DNA of 64,000 bases. It comes from Mariniflexile sp044335535 (GTDB lineage Bacteria > Bacteroidota > Bacteroidia > Flavobacteriales > Flavobacteriaceae). The notes under the pieces were generated by a model. That model saw only the letters and a program-made list of their open reading frames with translations, was not told the origin of the DNA and did no database searches. This document shows, in pieces, positions 28,536-36,544 of this stretch; position 1 is the stretch's first letter; each line of letters starts with the position of its first letter. The stretch is taken from positions 33,087-97,086 of the forward strand of contig NZ_JBIQVZ010000011.1 in the NCBI RefSeq assembly GCF_044335535.1, written 5' to 3'. The position numbers and the translations under genes were made by a program.

Positions 28536-29210
28536 ATGAAAACGATTATAGCTTTTATAGCTCTAGCATTTGCTATGCCCTTATGCCACGCACAAAAAAC
28601 TCCTGAAAGCTCTTTGGGTGCTTGGTACATGCTTGATGCAACCCACGCAATATCTAATAAAATTGGCATTAAAACAGGTGTACAACTAAGATCCTACGAG
28701 GTTTTTGATAATATAAACCTGTTATTTGTTTACACGGGAATAAATTACAAAATAAGCAAAAACACTATTTTCACCGTAACTTATGGGTATTTGGATATTG
28801 ATAAAACTTATGCGGATATTGGTTTTCCGCACCTCTATGAAAATAGAATTTACGAACAATTAAGCTATAAACATAAACTTAGTAAATTACCTATTTCCCA
28901 TAGATTAAGAATAGAACACCGTTTTTTGAATTATAAGCATAAATTGGATACAAAACACCGGTTGCGCTATTGCTTAGGTTCAAAAATACCCTTAACAGAA
29001 GACTTTTTTTTAAATGTTAGCAACGAATTTTTTGCCAACCTAAAAAAATCCACAGCTAGAGAAAATAGACTTTACGCTGCCGTGGGTTTAAATATATCCA
29101 AAGCCAATAACATCCAATTGGGCTATTTAAACCATAAGATAAACGGACTAAACTTACACAGATTACAAGTGGGCATTTTTATTAAAACCGACTTAAGAAA
29201 AAAACTATAA
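28536..29210 (+). CDS. DUF2490 outer membrane protein
   Basis: 224 residues with signal peptide MKTIIAFIALAFAMPLCHAQ and the DUF2490 pattern of beta-barrel strands (GAWYMLDATHAISNKIGIKT near 29-48, RIEHRFLNY near 128, YLNHKINGLNLHRLQVGIF near the end). Predicted outer membrane barrel of unknown cargo. Its last nucleotides overlap the stop of the convergent TMEM175 gene. Confidence 0.82.
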   Translation: MKTIIAFIALAFAMPLCHAQKTPESSLGAWYMLDATHAISNKIGIKTGVQLRSYEVFDNINLLFVYTGINYKISKNTIFTVTYGYLDIDKTYADIGFPHLYENRIYEQLSYKHKLSKLPISHRLRIEHRFLNYKHKLDTKHRLRYCLGSKIPLTEDFFLNVSNEFFANLKKSTARENRLYAAVGLNISKANNIQLGYLNHKINGLNLHRLQVGIFIKTDLRKKL

Positions 29211-29834
29211 GCTGTTTTTAAAACGTTCCTCTTTAAGTTTGTTTTCAATACGCTTATCTGGTATTAACCATATAATAGCTACAAAAACAAACATAAAACC
29301 ACTGATCCAAACATAAAAAAATGCCGAAATAATACCTATAATATAAAGTATTGGAGATGCTTTCCCTTTTAAATCTTTTCCTAAGGCTTTAGACAGAATA
29401 GAATCTTTGCCATGACTTTTGATGATTAAAAATTGTAATACAAAATAAGCTATTGCTGCACCCAATAAAACGATGCCATACAAAAACACACCTGCTGTTG
29501 TGAAATGGTTTTCTCCCATCCAACCAGAGACAAATGGAATTAATGATAACCAGAATAACAAATGCATATTTGCCCATAAAATTTTGCCCGTTACATGCTT
29601 AACGGTTTGCATCATGTGGTGGTGGTTATTCCAATAAATGGCAATGTAAATAAAACTAAGAATATAGCTTCCAAATACAGGCAGTAAGGGCTTTAAATCT
29701 TCAAAAGTTCCACCATGGGGCACCTTTAATTCTAATACCATAATGGTTATAATAATTGCTAAAACGCCATCGGTAAATGCTTCTAATCGTCCTTTTGTCA
29801 TCATTGAAATTGGTTTTGGGGTTTCTAATGCCAT
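29205..29834 (-). CDS. TMEM175-family (DUF1211) ion channel
   Basis: 209 residues with six membrane segments. The family motif R-x-x-x-F-T/S-D-G appears as RLEAFTDGVLAIIITIMVLE near residues 16-35, and the pore-lining helix 1 continues to LKVP. Bacterial TMEM175 proteins form potassium-permeable channels. It is convergent with DUF2490, and the two genes overlap by 6 nt at their ends. Confidence 0.88.
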   Translation of the reverse strand: MALETPKPISMMTKGRLEAFTDGVLAIIITIMVLELKVPHGGTFEDLKPLLPVFGSYILSFIYIAIYWNNHHHMMQTVKHVTGKILWANMHLLFWLSLIPFVSGWMGENHFTTAGVFLYGIVLLGAAIAYFVLQFLIIKSHGKDSILSKALGKDLKGKASPILYIIGIISAFFYVWISGFMFVFVAIIWLIPDKRIENKLKEERFKNSL

Positions 29835-30023
29835 TTAATCTTTTATTTTACAGTAATTACAAAGATTAAATGGCATAATTTACACAATATTTGAATAGTA
29901 TTAAAATTGGCTAGGGATTACTCATGCACTTCTATTTTAAAATTGAAACCGGGCATATTTCACATTTGAAATATTAACTTAGGAATAGAAGTCCGACCTT
30001 AATAGGGTAATCCCAAATGAGCT

Positions 30024-30300
30024 TTATGATATTTTATCTTTAGAAACTATTTCTTCTTCTTCTTTTTTCCTCCAATAATTTCCCAATAATGAGCCCGAGA
30101 TGTTCTTCCAAGGGCTGAAAACGGCTACTGCTAAACCAACCGTTGTCAGTTTTCCCATAGAGCCAGCTAATCCTGATGCCATACCGCCATTCTGCAAGCC
30201 AACCTCTAAAGCTACGGTTCTGCATGAGTCTTTATCCAACCCCTAAGGCTCTACTAATCCAATATCCAAAAGTATAGCCTAATGCATTGCAGGGCAAACT
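30024..30300 (-). pseudogene. BASS-family transporter remnant with frameshift
   Basis: The frame from 30239 gives LDKDSCRTVALEVGLQNGG, then a PWKNISGSLLGNYW end typical of bile acid:sodium symporter family (PanS-like) C-termini. Just upstream, in another frame, reads LGYTFGYWISRALG, the segment that normally precedes it. One extra G in a GGGG run near 30240 separates the two. No more of the roughly 320-residue gene is present. It is a truncated, frameshifted relic, probably not expressed. Confidence 0.75.
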
Positions 30301-30368
30301 CATGCTTTTATTTGAGAATTAATTAGCTACGAATACACGAATAAGACTTAGCGTTATGTAAAAATATT

Positions 30369-30412
30369 ATTATCACGAATAAAAAATCTATAGATTTTTT
30401 ATTCGTGATAAT
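30369..30412. repeat. 44-bp perfect palindrome
   Basis: The left half ATTATCACGAATAAAAAATC plus TA is followed by its exact reverse complement with no spacer (22 + 22). It lies between the BASS remnant and the HAD gene. It could be an intrinsic terminator, a cruciform or a large operator; T-rich sequence follows on the + strand. Confidence 0.85.
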
Positions 30413-30555
30413 CCTTTTTGTTTTACCAAAAAATAGAAAAATTTATGAATTCGTGGCTTTCCTTTCTATTAAAGTATGAATTTGCCCTGAAACCCAAGAA
30501 CCAGATTTTAGGCTATTGTTTTCTATTCTTTTATCTTCGCAAAAAAAAAATTGAA

Positions 30556-31224
30556 ATGCTAAAAGCTGTTATTTTTGATATGGACGGGGTTATTATTGAA
30601 AGCGAACCTCTACACCATTATGCTTACCACAGTATGTTTAAGGATGTGAATGTTAAAGTATCCGACTCATTGTATGAAACTTTTACGGGAAAATCGACTA
30701 TTAACGTTTGCAAACAAGTCTGTGAATGTTTTAATTTAAAAGAAACCCCTGAGTACTTAGTGTCGTTAAAAAGAAAGCATTTTGATTATGTTTTTAATAA
30801 CAGTACCGATTTCGATTTAATTGAAGGTGTTTTGGATTTAATAAAAGATTTACACCATCATGGCACCACCTTGGTTTTAGGATCGTCTGCCACCATGCCG
30901 AGTATTGAGCGTATTTTTAATCGGTTTGATTTAAATCAATATTTCGTTGCAAAATTGAGTGGCGCCGATTTAAAACAATCGAAACCACACCCCGAAATTT
31001 TCATTAATGCTGTTAAAGCTTCTGGTTTTAAAGCTGATGAATGCATTGTCATTGAAGATTCGACCAATGGTATTGAAGCAGCTAAAGGTGCTGGTGTGTT
31101 TTGTATTGGTTATGATAGTTTTCACTCAAAAAACCAAGATTATAGTAAAGCCGATTTAGTGATAAAAAAGTTTGAAGAAATTAACTTTGATAAAATTAAA
31201 AAATTACTCGAAGAGACTGCTTAA
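30556..31224 (+). CDS. HAD-superfamily phosphatase (beta-phosphoglucomutase-like)
   Basis: 222 residues from the ATG at 30556. A longer frame from 30418 has no family match in its first 46 codons and is rejected. HAD motif I is AVIFDMDGVIIESEP near 4-18, motif II VLGSSAT near 108, motif III lysine KQSKPHPEIF near 142-151 and motif IV IVIEDSTNGIEAAKGAG near 166-182. It probably dephosphorylates a sugar phosphate; specificity is not visible. It is the last ordinary gene before the cassette array. Confidence 0.9.
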   Translation: MLKAVIFDMDGVIIESEPLHHYAYHSMFKDVNVKVSDSLYETFTGKSTINVCKQVCECFNLKETPEYLVSLKRKHFDYVFNNSTDFDLIEGVLDLIKDLHHHGTTLVLGSSATMPSIERIFNRFDLNQYFVAKLSGADLKQSKPHPEIFINAVKASGFKADECIVIEDSTNGIEAAKGAGVFCIGYDSFHSKNQDYSKADLVIKKFEEINFDKIKKLLEETA

Positions 31225-31500
31225 GTTTTATCCTTTGGCTCTTTTATGTGCCTTTTTCACCACCATACATCTGCTATATTTCAATCCATGGCTATGGTTC
31301 AATGTTATTAAGTGTCAGGTGATTTACGATTTATGATTGACGATTCCCCTTTTCTCTAGACCTATCCCCAATCTAAAAATCTAAAAAGTCTAACATTCTA
31401 AGAAGTCTAACAACCAGAACCCGAGAGGACAGTCATACACTAACAAACAAACCCGTGACACATATTGACACACATTGACACACCTGCCCAAAAATAGAGG
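31225..31500. other. intergenic region before the cassette array
   Basis: 276 bp without a gene. It contains three short TGACACA repeats (31456-31480) just before the first array repeat begins. No integron integrase or attI-like gene context is seen here. Confidence 0.45.
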
Positions 31501-31731
31501 TGTTTTGTTCGAGTTTTGTTCGGGTTTTGTTCAGCTACGGTTCGGGGGTCTATTTTTTAGATGGGGGTTTGTCCGAACAAAGGGCGAACGAAACTAAACC
31601 GAGGCTGCTGTCATACCTACTTTACATTTTTAAAATGTTTTTTGTAGGTGGTTTTTTATTATATCCGTAAACATATTAATGATATAACTACAATGGTGTT
31701 GCTGTTTGTTGTGGTTATACGAGTGTTAGCA
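31501..31731 (+). repeat. site 0: right half of a type A site, array left end
   Basis: Holds the GTTTTGTTCG/CGAACGAAAC imperfect inverted repeat, the CCTACTTTACATTT..AAATG..GTAGG block, the promoter-like box, the TATAACTACAA / TTGTGGTTATA hairpin and the core GTTAGCA at 31725. The left (R'') half is absent, so it would act as the attI-like or truncated first site. Confidence 0.75.
31641..31667 (+). promoter_or_regulatory. promoter-like box in type A sites (first copy)
   Basis: TTG, 15 nt, then TATATCCG (TATATTCG in most other copies) resembles the Bacteroidota promoter TTTG / TAnnTTTG, though the spacer is shorter than usual. The block is nearly invariant in all type A sites and points into the next cassette, 58 nt before its core. 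Confidence 0.4.
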
Positions 31732-31740
31732 CACATTTGA

Positions 31741-32322
31741 TCAACTCAACAAAGACAAGGCTAAATCGATAGAACCTTTCAATTTTTTCTTTTGCGGATT
31801 TATCTTTGACACAACCTTTATTCCATTGTAAAGCATAAAAAGTAAAGATGACAATGACCTTAAATCTTGATTAGTTTTTAATTGACCGTTATCTTTTCCG
31901 TTTTTTAAGTATTCGTAAAAAAGGTTCTCAATATCACGCTTGTTATCCTCAACAACTTGAATCAAACTTTCATCATTTGGAATAAGTTCAGTTGTAGTAT
32001 TTACAACAAAACAACCTTTTGCTTCCTTATCAAGGATTGCTTCTTGTATAGCAATATCGAATAACTCTGAAAATCCATTCTTAACATTTGGACGTGTTTT
32101 AAAAAACTGAATTAATCCTTCAATACTTGACTTTCTGTACAATGCAAAAGACTTTTTAAATAACTGTTCTTTATCACCGAAAGTATCGTATAGACTTGCT
32201 CTGTTAATACCTAAATGGCTAACTAAATCTTGAACAGATGTAGCAGAATAGCCTTGTTTCCAAAACAAATTCATTGCTTTAATTAGGACTTCGTTTTCGT
32301 CAAATGTTTTTACTCTTGGCAT
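31741..32322 (-). CDS. TetR-family repressor (cassette 1)
   Basis: 193 residues from the ATG at 32322 (MPRVKTFDENEVLIKAMNLF). The N-terminal HTH reads YSATSVQDLVSHLGINRASLYDTFGDKEQLF, typical of TetR regulators of the NemR/AcuR-like group. It lies downstream of an SDR gene on the minus strand, against the general direction of the array, so it must have its own promoter. The palindrome GGAACTATCGTTCC and two relatives before the SDR gene are probable operators. A 12-bp inverted repeat (32332-32356) sits just before its start. Confidence 0.85.
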   Translation of the reverse strand: MPRVKTFDENEVLIKAMNLFWKQGYSATSVQDLVSHLGINRASLYDTFGDKEQLFKKSFALYRKSSIEGLIQFFKTRPNVKNGFSELFDIAIQEAILDKEAKGCFVVNTTTELIPNDESLIQVVEDNKRDIENLFYEYLKNGKDNGQLKTNQDLRSLSSLLFMLYNGIKVVSKINPQKKKLKGSIDLALSLLS

Positions 32323-32331
32323 ATAAAAAGA

Positions 32332-32356
32332 TGTGGAAGCGCTAAGCGCTTCCACA
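32332..32356. promoter_or_regulatory. 12-bp inverted repeat before tetR
   Basis: TGTGGAAGCGCT, one base, AGCGCTTCCACA. It lies 10 nt upstream of the tetR start codon on the minus strand. It may be an operator or an mRNA hairpin hindering translation of the regulator. Confidence 0.5.
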
Positions 32357-32369
32357 AAAGTAATTTATC

Positions 32370-32383
32370 GGAACTATCGTTCC
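32370..32383. promoter_or_regulatory. probable TetR operator, copy 1
   Basis: GGAACTATCGTTCC, a palindrome between SDR and tetR matching the two sites at 33189 and 33223 (shared pattern GAAC-N4-RTTCC). Confidence 0.6.
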
Positions 32384-32402
32384 AAATATATTCAAAAAAA
32401 AA

Positions 32403-33158
32403 TTAACTTAAAAGTGGATTAATATTTATACCACCATCTATGTTGTATTCACTTCCCGTTATGAATGAAGCATCATCTGAAGCTAAAAAAGAAACCAATT
32501 TGGCGATATCTTCAGGCTGTCCAAATCGTTTAAGTGGTATACGATTTTGCATTGCTTGTGCAAAGCCATTCAATTGTTCTTCTTCCATTCCTGTTTTTTC
32601 AAAAATTGGAGTAGCAACTGGACCAGGATTTACAGAATTGATTCTAATTTTCCTTGAAGCCAACTCTGTAGCAGCAGTTCGGGTATATGAATTTAATGCA
32701 GCTTTTGACGCAGCATATACCGCTGTATTAGGCATTCCTGTATAAGCATTTACGGATGATAAATTAATAATGGATGCACCATCATTTAAGATTGGAAGAA
32801 ACTTTTCAGTAGTAAATACTGCACCTTTAAAATTAATGCCCATTTGGTGGTCGAACATCTCTTCGCTTATTTGTCCAACTGGAGCAGGCTGAAAAATACC
32901 AGCATTTACAAATAAGATATCTACATTACCAAATTCATTTCTCACTTGGTCTACTAAACTTTCAATTGCTGAAATACTCTCAACATCTGCCACAAATCCC
33001 TTTACATCAAGCTCTGTTGCTGCAGCTTGTACTTTTTCCGAATTTCTTCCTGTAATTATAACAGTTGCACCTTGACTCTTTAATTCTTTGGCGGATGCAT
33101 AACCAATACCGCTATTACCTCCTGTAACTACAGCAATTTTTCCATTTAATTTACTCAT
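32403..33158 (-). CDS. short-chain dehydrogenase/reductase (cassette 1)
   Basis: A 251-residue classical SDR oxidoreductase using NAD(P). The nucleotide motif TGGNSGIG is near residues 12-19, the NAG motif VNAGIF near 84, the catalytic Ser in NLSSVNAYTG and YAASK (Tyr-x-x-x-Lys) near 148-152. The N-terminus with the arginine TGRNSEK suggests NADP. The substrate is unknown. It is the first gene of a two-gene unit with tetR, preceded by two operator-like palindromes. Confidence 0.9.
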   Translation of the reverse strand: MSKLNGKIAVVTGGNSGIGYASAKELKSQGATVIITGRNSEKVQAAATELDVKGFVADVESISAIESLVDQVRNEFGNVDILFVNAGIFQPAPVGQISEEMFDHQMGINFKGAVFTTEKFLPILNDGASIINLSSVNAYTGMPNTAVYAASKAALNSYTRTAATELASRKIRINSVNPGPVATPIFEKTGMEEEQLNGFAQAMQNRIPLKRFGQPEDIAKLVSFLASDDASFITGSEYNIDGGININPLLS

Positions 33159-33188
33159 TTCTTTAATTTTTATATGTTTTTAAATACC

Positions 33189-33236
33189 GGAACGTTCATT
33201 CCGTTTACAAAATAACAATAATAGAACGAATGTTCC
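33189..33236. promoter_or_regulatory. two TetR operator-like palindromes upstream of SDR
   Basis: GGAACGTTCATTCC at 33189-33202 and AGAACGAATGTTCC at 33223-33236 are inverted versions of one motif, 20 nt apart, about 30-80 bp before the SDR start. With the site at 32370 they give three copies of RGAAC-N4-RTTCC, as expected for autoregulation by the TetR protein encoded in the same cassette. Confidence 0.65.
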
Positions 33237-33273
33237 AAATAAAAAAATGAACTTTTTTTGAAAATTAAAATAC

Positions 33274-33671
33274 GTGTGCTAACACCGGTAGCCGTTGCAC
33301 AAGTCCATAAATTCATAAAAAACGAATACATTTAAGCCCTTTTCAAGGGCTTTTTGATTTTTTAGCAAAGCATTTTAGTTAAATTCTGGCAGGCTTAAAT
33401 TGAAGCTTGTTACGTTTTGAAGCCCATTCATTTTCTTAAATAAAAAAGCAAGTGCCATAGCGTTTTGTTCAGCTACGGTTCGGGGGTCTATTTTTTGGAT
33501 GAGGGTTTGTCCAAACAAAGGGCGAACGAAACTAAACCGAGGCTGCTGTCATACCTACTTTACATTTTTAAAATGTTTTTTGTAGGTGGTTTTTTATTAT
33601 ATTCGTAAACATATAAACGATATAACTACAATGGTATAACTGTTTGTTGTGGTTATACGAGTGTTGGGCGT
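33274..33671 (+). repeat. site 1, type A attC-like
   Basis: R'' GTGTGCTAAC closes cassette 1 and core GTTGGGC (33663) opens cassette 2. Between them, in order: CACCGGTAGCCGTTGCACAAG, terminator AAGCCCTTTTCAAGGGCTTTTT (33334-33355), a fossil transposase tail, the GTTTTGTTC inverted repeat, the promoter-like box and the terminal hairpin. Confidence 0.8.
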
Positions 33672-33693
33672 CATAAAAAAAACAGTACAATTA

Positions 33694-34716
33694 ATGAAAA
33701 TCAGTTTAATAATTTTGACTTTTGTCCTTTTAACTTCTTGCCAAACAAATGGAAAAGAAAAACAGGAAAACTTTTTTGAATTGTCCACAAAAATCGACTC
33801 TATAATTAGCGAAAATAAATTTAACGGAGTTGTTTCTCTTTCAACCGATTCAATTGACATTTATTCAAAATCGTTTGGATTTTCGGATTTAGAAAATAAA
33901 GTAAGGATTAATATAAATGACCAGTTCGTCATTGGCTCAATAAGTAAACAAATTACTGCTGTTTTGATTTTGAGAGAATACGAGAAAGGTAAAGTTGGAT
34001 TAAATGACAAGATTGGTAATTATCTGACAGAAATCAATCAACCATGGACAAATGACGTAACAATTCACCAACTTTTGACTCACACTCACGGAATCGTGGA
34101 TTTAGACAAGCCTTTAGAATTTAAACAAGGTTCGCAATTCCACTACTCGCAATTGGGATATGAATTACTTGCACAAATTCTTCAAAAAGTTACGGGAAAG
34201 ACTTTTAAAGACTTATCGACAGAGTTATTTAATCAATATGGACTAAAAAACACCTCTCATCCCAATAATAAGGGATATAAAAACCTTGTTAAAGGATACG
34301 AAGAAAGTGAAAATGGAATTTTGGAATATACAGAACATAGCTTAGAGAATTACGCTGCTGCTGGTTCATTTATCTCAAATGTTGAGGACTTAAAAAAATG
34401 GAATCAATTACTCTACTCTGAGAAACTGGTCAAAAAAGAAACGTTGGAGTTAATGAAAACAAAATATAGCACTCGAATTCACCCAATTTTTGACACAATT
34501 GATTATGGATATGGCTTATTATTTAAAGATGGCGAACAGAGCATTCAGATTGGTGCTTTAGGCTATGCACCAGGATTCGTTTCGGCTTGCTATTATTATC
34601 CCCAGACAAAACTGAACCTTGTTATTTTGGAAAATACAGCAAATAATTTGGACGATTTCAAAAAGACATTCATTGTTCAAACTGAAATAATGGAATTAAT
34701 AAAAAATCAAACTTAA
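33694..34716 (+). CDS. serine hydrolase, beta-lactamase class C-like lipoprotein (cassette 2)
   Basis: 340 residues. MKISLIILTFVLLTSC is a lipoprotein signal. The Beta-lactamase (PBP4*/AmpC fold) domain shows the catalytic SxxK as GSISKQITAV near residue 88 and HYSQLGYELL near 149, where Tyr-x-Asn is replaced by Tyr-Ser-Gln. The members are mostly peptidases or esterases, so antibiotic hydrolysis is not implied. The start at 33694 is chosen because the upstream codons belong to the repeat site. The right R'' partner of this cassette is degenerate. Confidence 0.85.
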   Translation: MKISLIILTFVLLTSCQTNGKEKQENFFELSTKIDSIISENKFNGVVSLSTDSIDIYSKSFGFSDLENKVRININDQFVIGSISKQITAVLILREYEKGKVGLNDKIGNYLTEINQPWTNDVTIHQLLTHTHGIVDLDKPLEFKQGSQFHYSQLGYELLAQILQKVTGKTFKDLSTELFNQYGLKNTSHPNNKGYKNLVKGYEESENGILEYTEHSLENYAAAGSFISNVEDLKKWNQLLYSEKLVKKETLELMKTKYSTRIHPIFDTIDYGYGLLFKDGEQSIQIGALGYAPGFVSACYYYPQTKLNLVILENTANNLDDFKKTFIVQTEIMELIKNQT

Positions 34717-34718
34717 GA

Positions 34719-35498
34719 TGTATATAAAAAATTGCTAGTTTTAGCTAAACCAATGTTAGTTGCTCATTTGCAAGCTTCTGATTTTGCTTGCGCCAGTTCG
34801 CTTCGCTCGTGTCCTTCGGAAAATCCTCGCCCACAAACACGCAACTTTCCATACGTGTGCCGAGAGTAACGAACGGCTGAAAATCGTTACGCAACTGTTT
34901 ATAAGATGGTGGAGCCGACCCACCGGTGTTGTCCTACAGGGGAGAGCATCAAACCACCATAAGGTGCTTTGGTAAAGAGCCAAGGTATTGAGCGTTATGG
35001 AAACGACCAATCCAAGAGTTTGGTCAGGTATGGATAAAGGAGATGAATGCAAATGAACCTCTGAAGAAGTGTCGAGAAAGTGCAACAATCTGTCAAAAGT
35101 GTTTGAGGTATGACAAACATGATAAGTTTAGCGGTTACCTGTTTACTGGCTAAGCGGCAGGCGTCATTTAGGAGGCATGACCTTTATTCGGGCTTATTTA
35201 CGGAACTCGGGAACCTGTATAGTAATGTAAAGGGAAATGAGCAATAAGCTCAACTTAGAGGCAGAATACCGAAGTATTATACAGGGGCGGACTCATCCGT
35301 AGTAGTGATTAAGTTTCTGTAATGGAAATGGAGCAAAGGGATGAGCTAATTTGATGTACAGTCTGCCAACTTGAAAAAGGATGAGCTATCTTTGTATATC
35401 AAATTAGAAGAGCCGTATGATGCGAGAGTATCACGTACGGTTCTGTGAGAGGGGAAGGGTGAAACTCCCTTTTCCTACTCGACACAATCACGTTATGA
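34719..35498 (+). repeat. site 2, type E attC-like, interrupted by a group II intron
   Basis: The left arm TATATAAAAAATTGCTAG and right arm GCAACTTTCCATAC + ACAATCACGTTATGA match the uninterrupted sites at 48083 and 52458 (there GCAACTTTCCATATACAAACCGTT). Removing 34855-35483 restores an about 150-bp site with arms TATATA..AATTGC / GCAA..TTCCATAC. The R'' part overlaps the end of the serine hydrolase gene and is degenerate. Confidence 0.75.
34855..35483 (+). mobile_element. ORF-less group II intron inside attC
   Basis: The 5' end GTGTGCCGAGAG fits the GUGYG intron start. Domain V is a 34-nt hairpin at 35410-35443 (GAGCCGTATG ... CGTACGGTTC with GCGAGAG-type tetraloop region and AGC triad). 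Domain VI follows, with a bulged A at about 35477, and the 3' end is CTACTCGAC. There is no reverse transcriptase ORF in the 629 nt, so splicing mobility would need a protein in trans. The insertion lies within the right arm of a type E site; group IIC introns are known to target attC hairpins. The exact class is not determined. Confidence 0.88.
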
Positions 35499-35594
35499 TA
35501 TCCAGAGTTCAATAACCTAAATATTTCCCAATTATAATATAATTAACAATCTAAAAAGAATAGTTATTTATGTTTGACAAATGAAACCTCCTTT

Positions 35595-36410
35595 ATGAGA
35601 AATATATTATTCACAGTTTTAACAATTCTACTAACCCTTTTTGGATATACACAAAACATCAAAATGAATGGTTCAATAGTTGATTCTGTTACTAAAGAAC
35701 CCATAGAATTTGTAAACATTGGGATATTAAATAAGAACAAGGGTACAATTTCAAATCTAAAAGGAAAATTTAACCTAAACGTTTCAAAGAACTTTTCAAA
35801 TGATAGTCTAACTATAAGTCACGTTAGTTATTACCCCATTAAAATTCCAATCAAAAATTTTAACAATCACACTATATTTCTCAAACCTAAAACAAATGAA
35901 CTATCCGAAGTTATAGTTTCAAATAAAAAGAAAAGAAAGAGGAAAATTGGAATCAAAAGTTATAATCCATTACTGTGGCTTGGTGCAATTTCTAAGGATA
36001 TGGACATTATTGAAAATGCTCAAAGGATAAATATCCGTGATAAATCTGTTAGAGTAAAATATGTTAATATCTATTTAAGACGTGGGTTTAAATCAGACAG
36101 CAGTTTTGTTAGAGTTAATTTTTACAAAAATGTAGACAATAAGCCTGACGAAAAGATAATTTTTGAAAATATTGTTCAGAAAAAAAAGATTGAATCTGGT
36201 TGGTTACAAATTGACTTAACGAAACAATATATTTATTTAGAAGAGGATTTTTTTATTGGTGTAGAATTCATTCCAGATTTTAAAAATCCACTTGAGGTAT
36301 ATATTGGAGCAATATTGACCAAAGGAAAAGGATACTCAAGAAGAAATAGTCAAGGAGAATGGAATAAGCTTCAAGGAGCCTCAACTATTAATGTAGAAAT
36401 AGAATACTAA
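35595..36410 (+). CDS. carboxypeptidase-like regulatory domain protein (cassette 3)
   Basis: 271 residues from the ATG at 35595 with signal peptide MRNILFTVLTILLTLFGYTQ. Residues about 24-110 form a CarboxypepD_reg-like beta domain (MNGSIVDSVTKEPIEFVNIG, GTISNLKGKFNLNV), as in TonB-linked outer membrane proteins. The rest is an unassigned beta-rich domain. There is no TonB-dependent barrel. Located outside the cytoplasm. The following site is degenerate. Confidence 0.75.
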   Translation: MRNILFTVLTILLTLFGYTQNIKMNGSIVDSVTKEPIEFVNIGILNKNKGTISNLKGKFNLNVSKNFSNDSLTISHVSYYPIKIPIKNFNNHTIFLKPKTNELSEVIVSNKKKRKRKIGIKSYNPLLWLGAISKDMDIIENAQRINIRDKSVRVKYVNIYLRRGFKSDSSFVRVNFYKNVDNKPDEKIIFENIVQKKKIESGWLQIDLTKQYIYLEEDFFIGVEFIPDFKNPLEVYIGAILTKGKGYSRRNSQGEWNKLQGASTINVEIEY

Positions 36411-36437
36411 AAAAGTCTACGCACAAAACCGTTGGTA
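36411..36437 (+). repeat. site 3, degenerate junction
   Basis: Only a possible core GTTGGTA at 36431, preceded by CACAAAACC, is left; no full site. It is supported by partial complementarity to TACCGCCAATAAC, which closes cassette 4. Confidence 0.35.
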
Positions 36438-36544
36438 ATAATTCCCCACACAAGAAAAACCTGTTAATTTCTTGAGCTAACGAATAAAATTTTGTATAGG
36501 AAAATTATTGTAAATTTGACATTAGTCAGAATTTAAAAAAACGA

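Noticed and set aside
31696..31740. A conserved small ORF ATG-GTG-TTG-CTG-TTT... (MVLLFVVVIRVL) in the right end of type A sites
   Set aside because: It looks like a hydrophobic leader, but copies contain in-frame stops (ATG GTA TAA at 33631, ATG GTG TAG at 60066 and 63206) or lack the ATG (37828, 58256). It is a by-product of the hairpin.
33694..34716. Antibiotic-resistance beta-lactamase cassette
   Set aside because: It has the SxxK fold, but YxN is changed to YSQ, and it is a lipoprotein close to general serine hydrolases. Resistance is not supported by sequence alone.
34756..35088. 110-codon minus-strand ORF in the intron
   Set aside because: It lies in structured intron RNA and site sequence; no reverse transcriptase or other motif, so it is not an intron-encoded protein.
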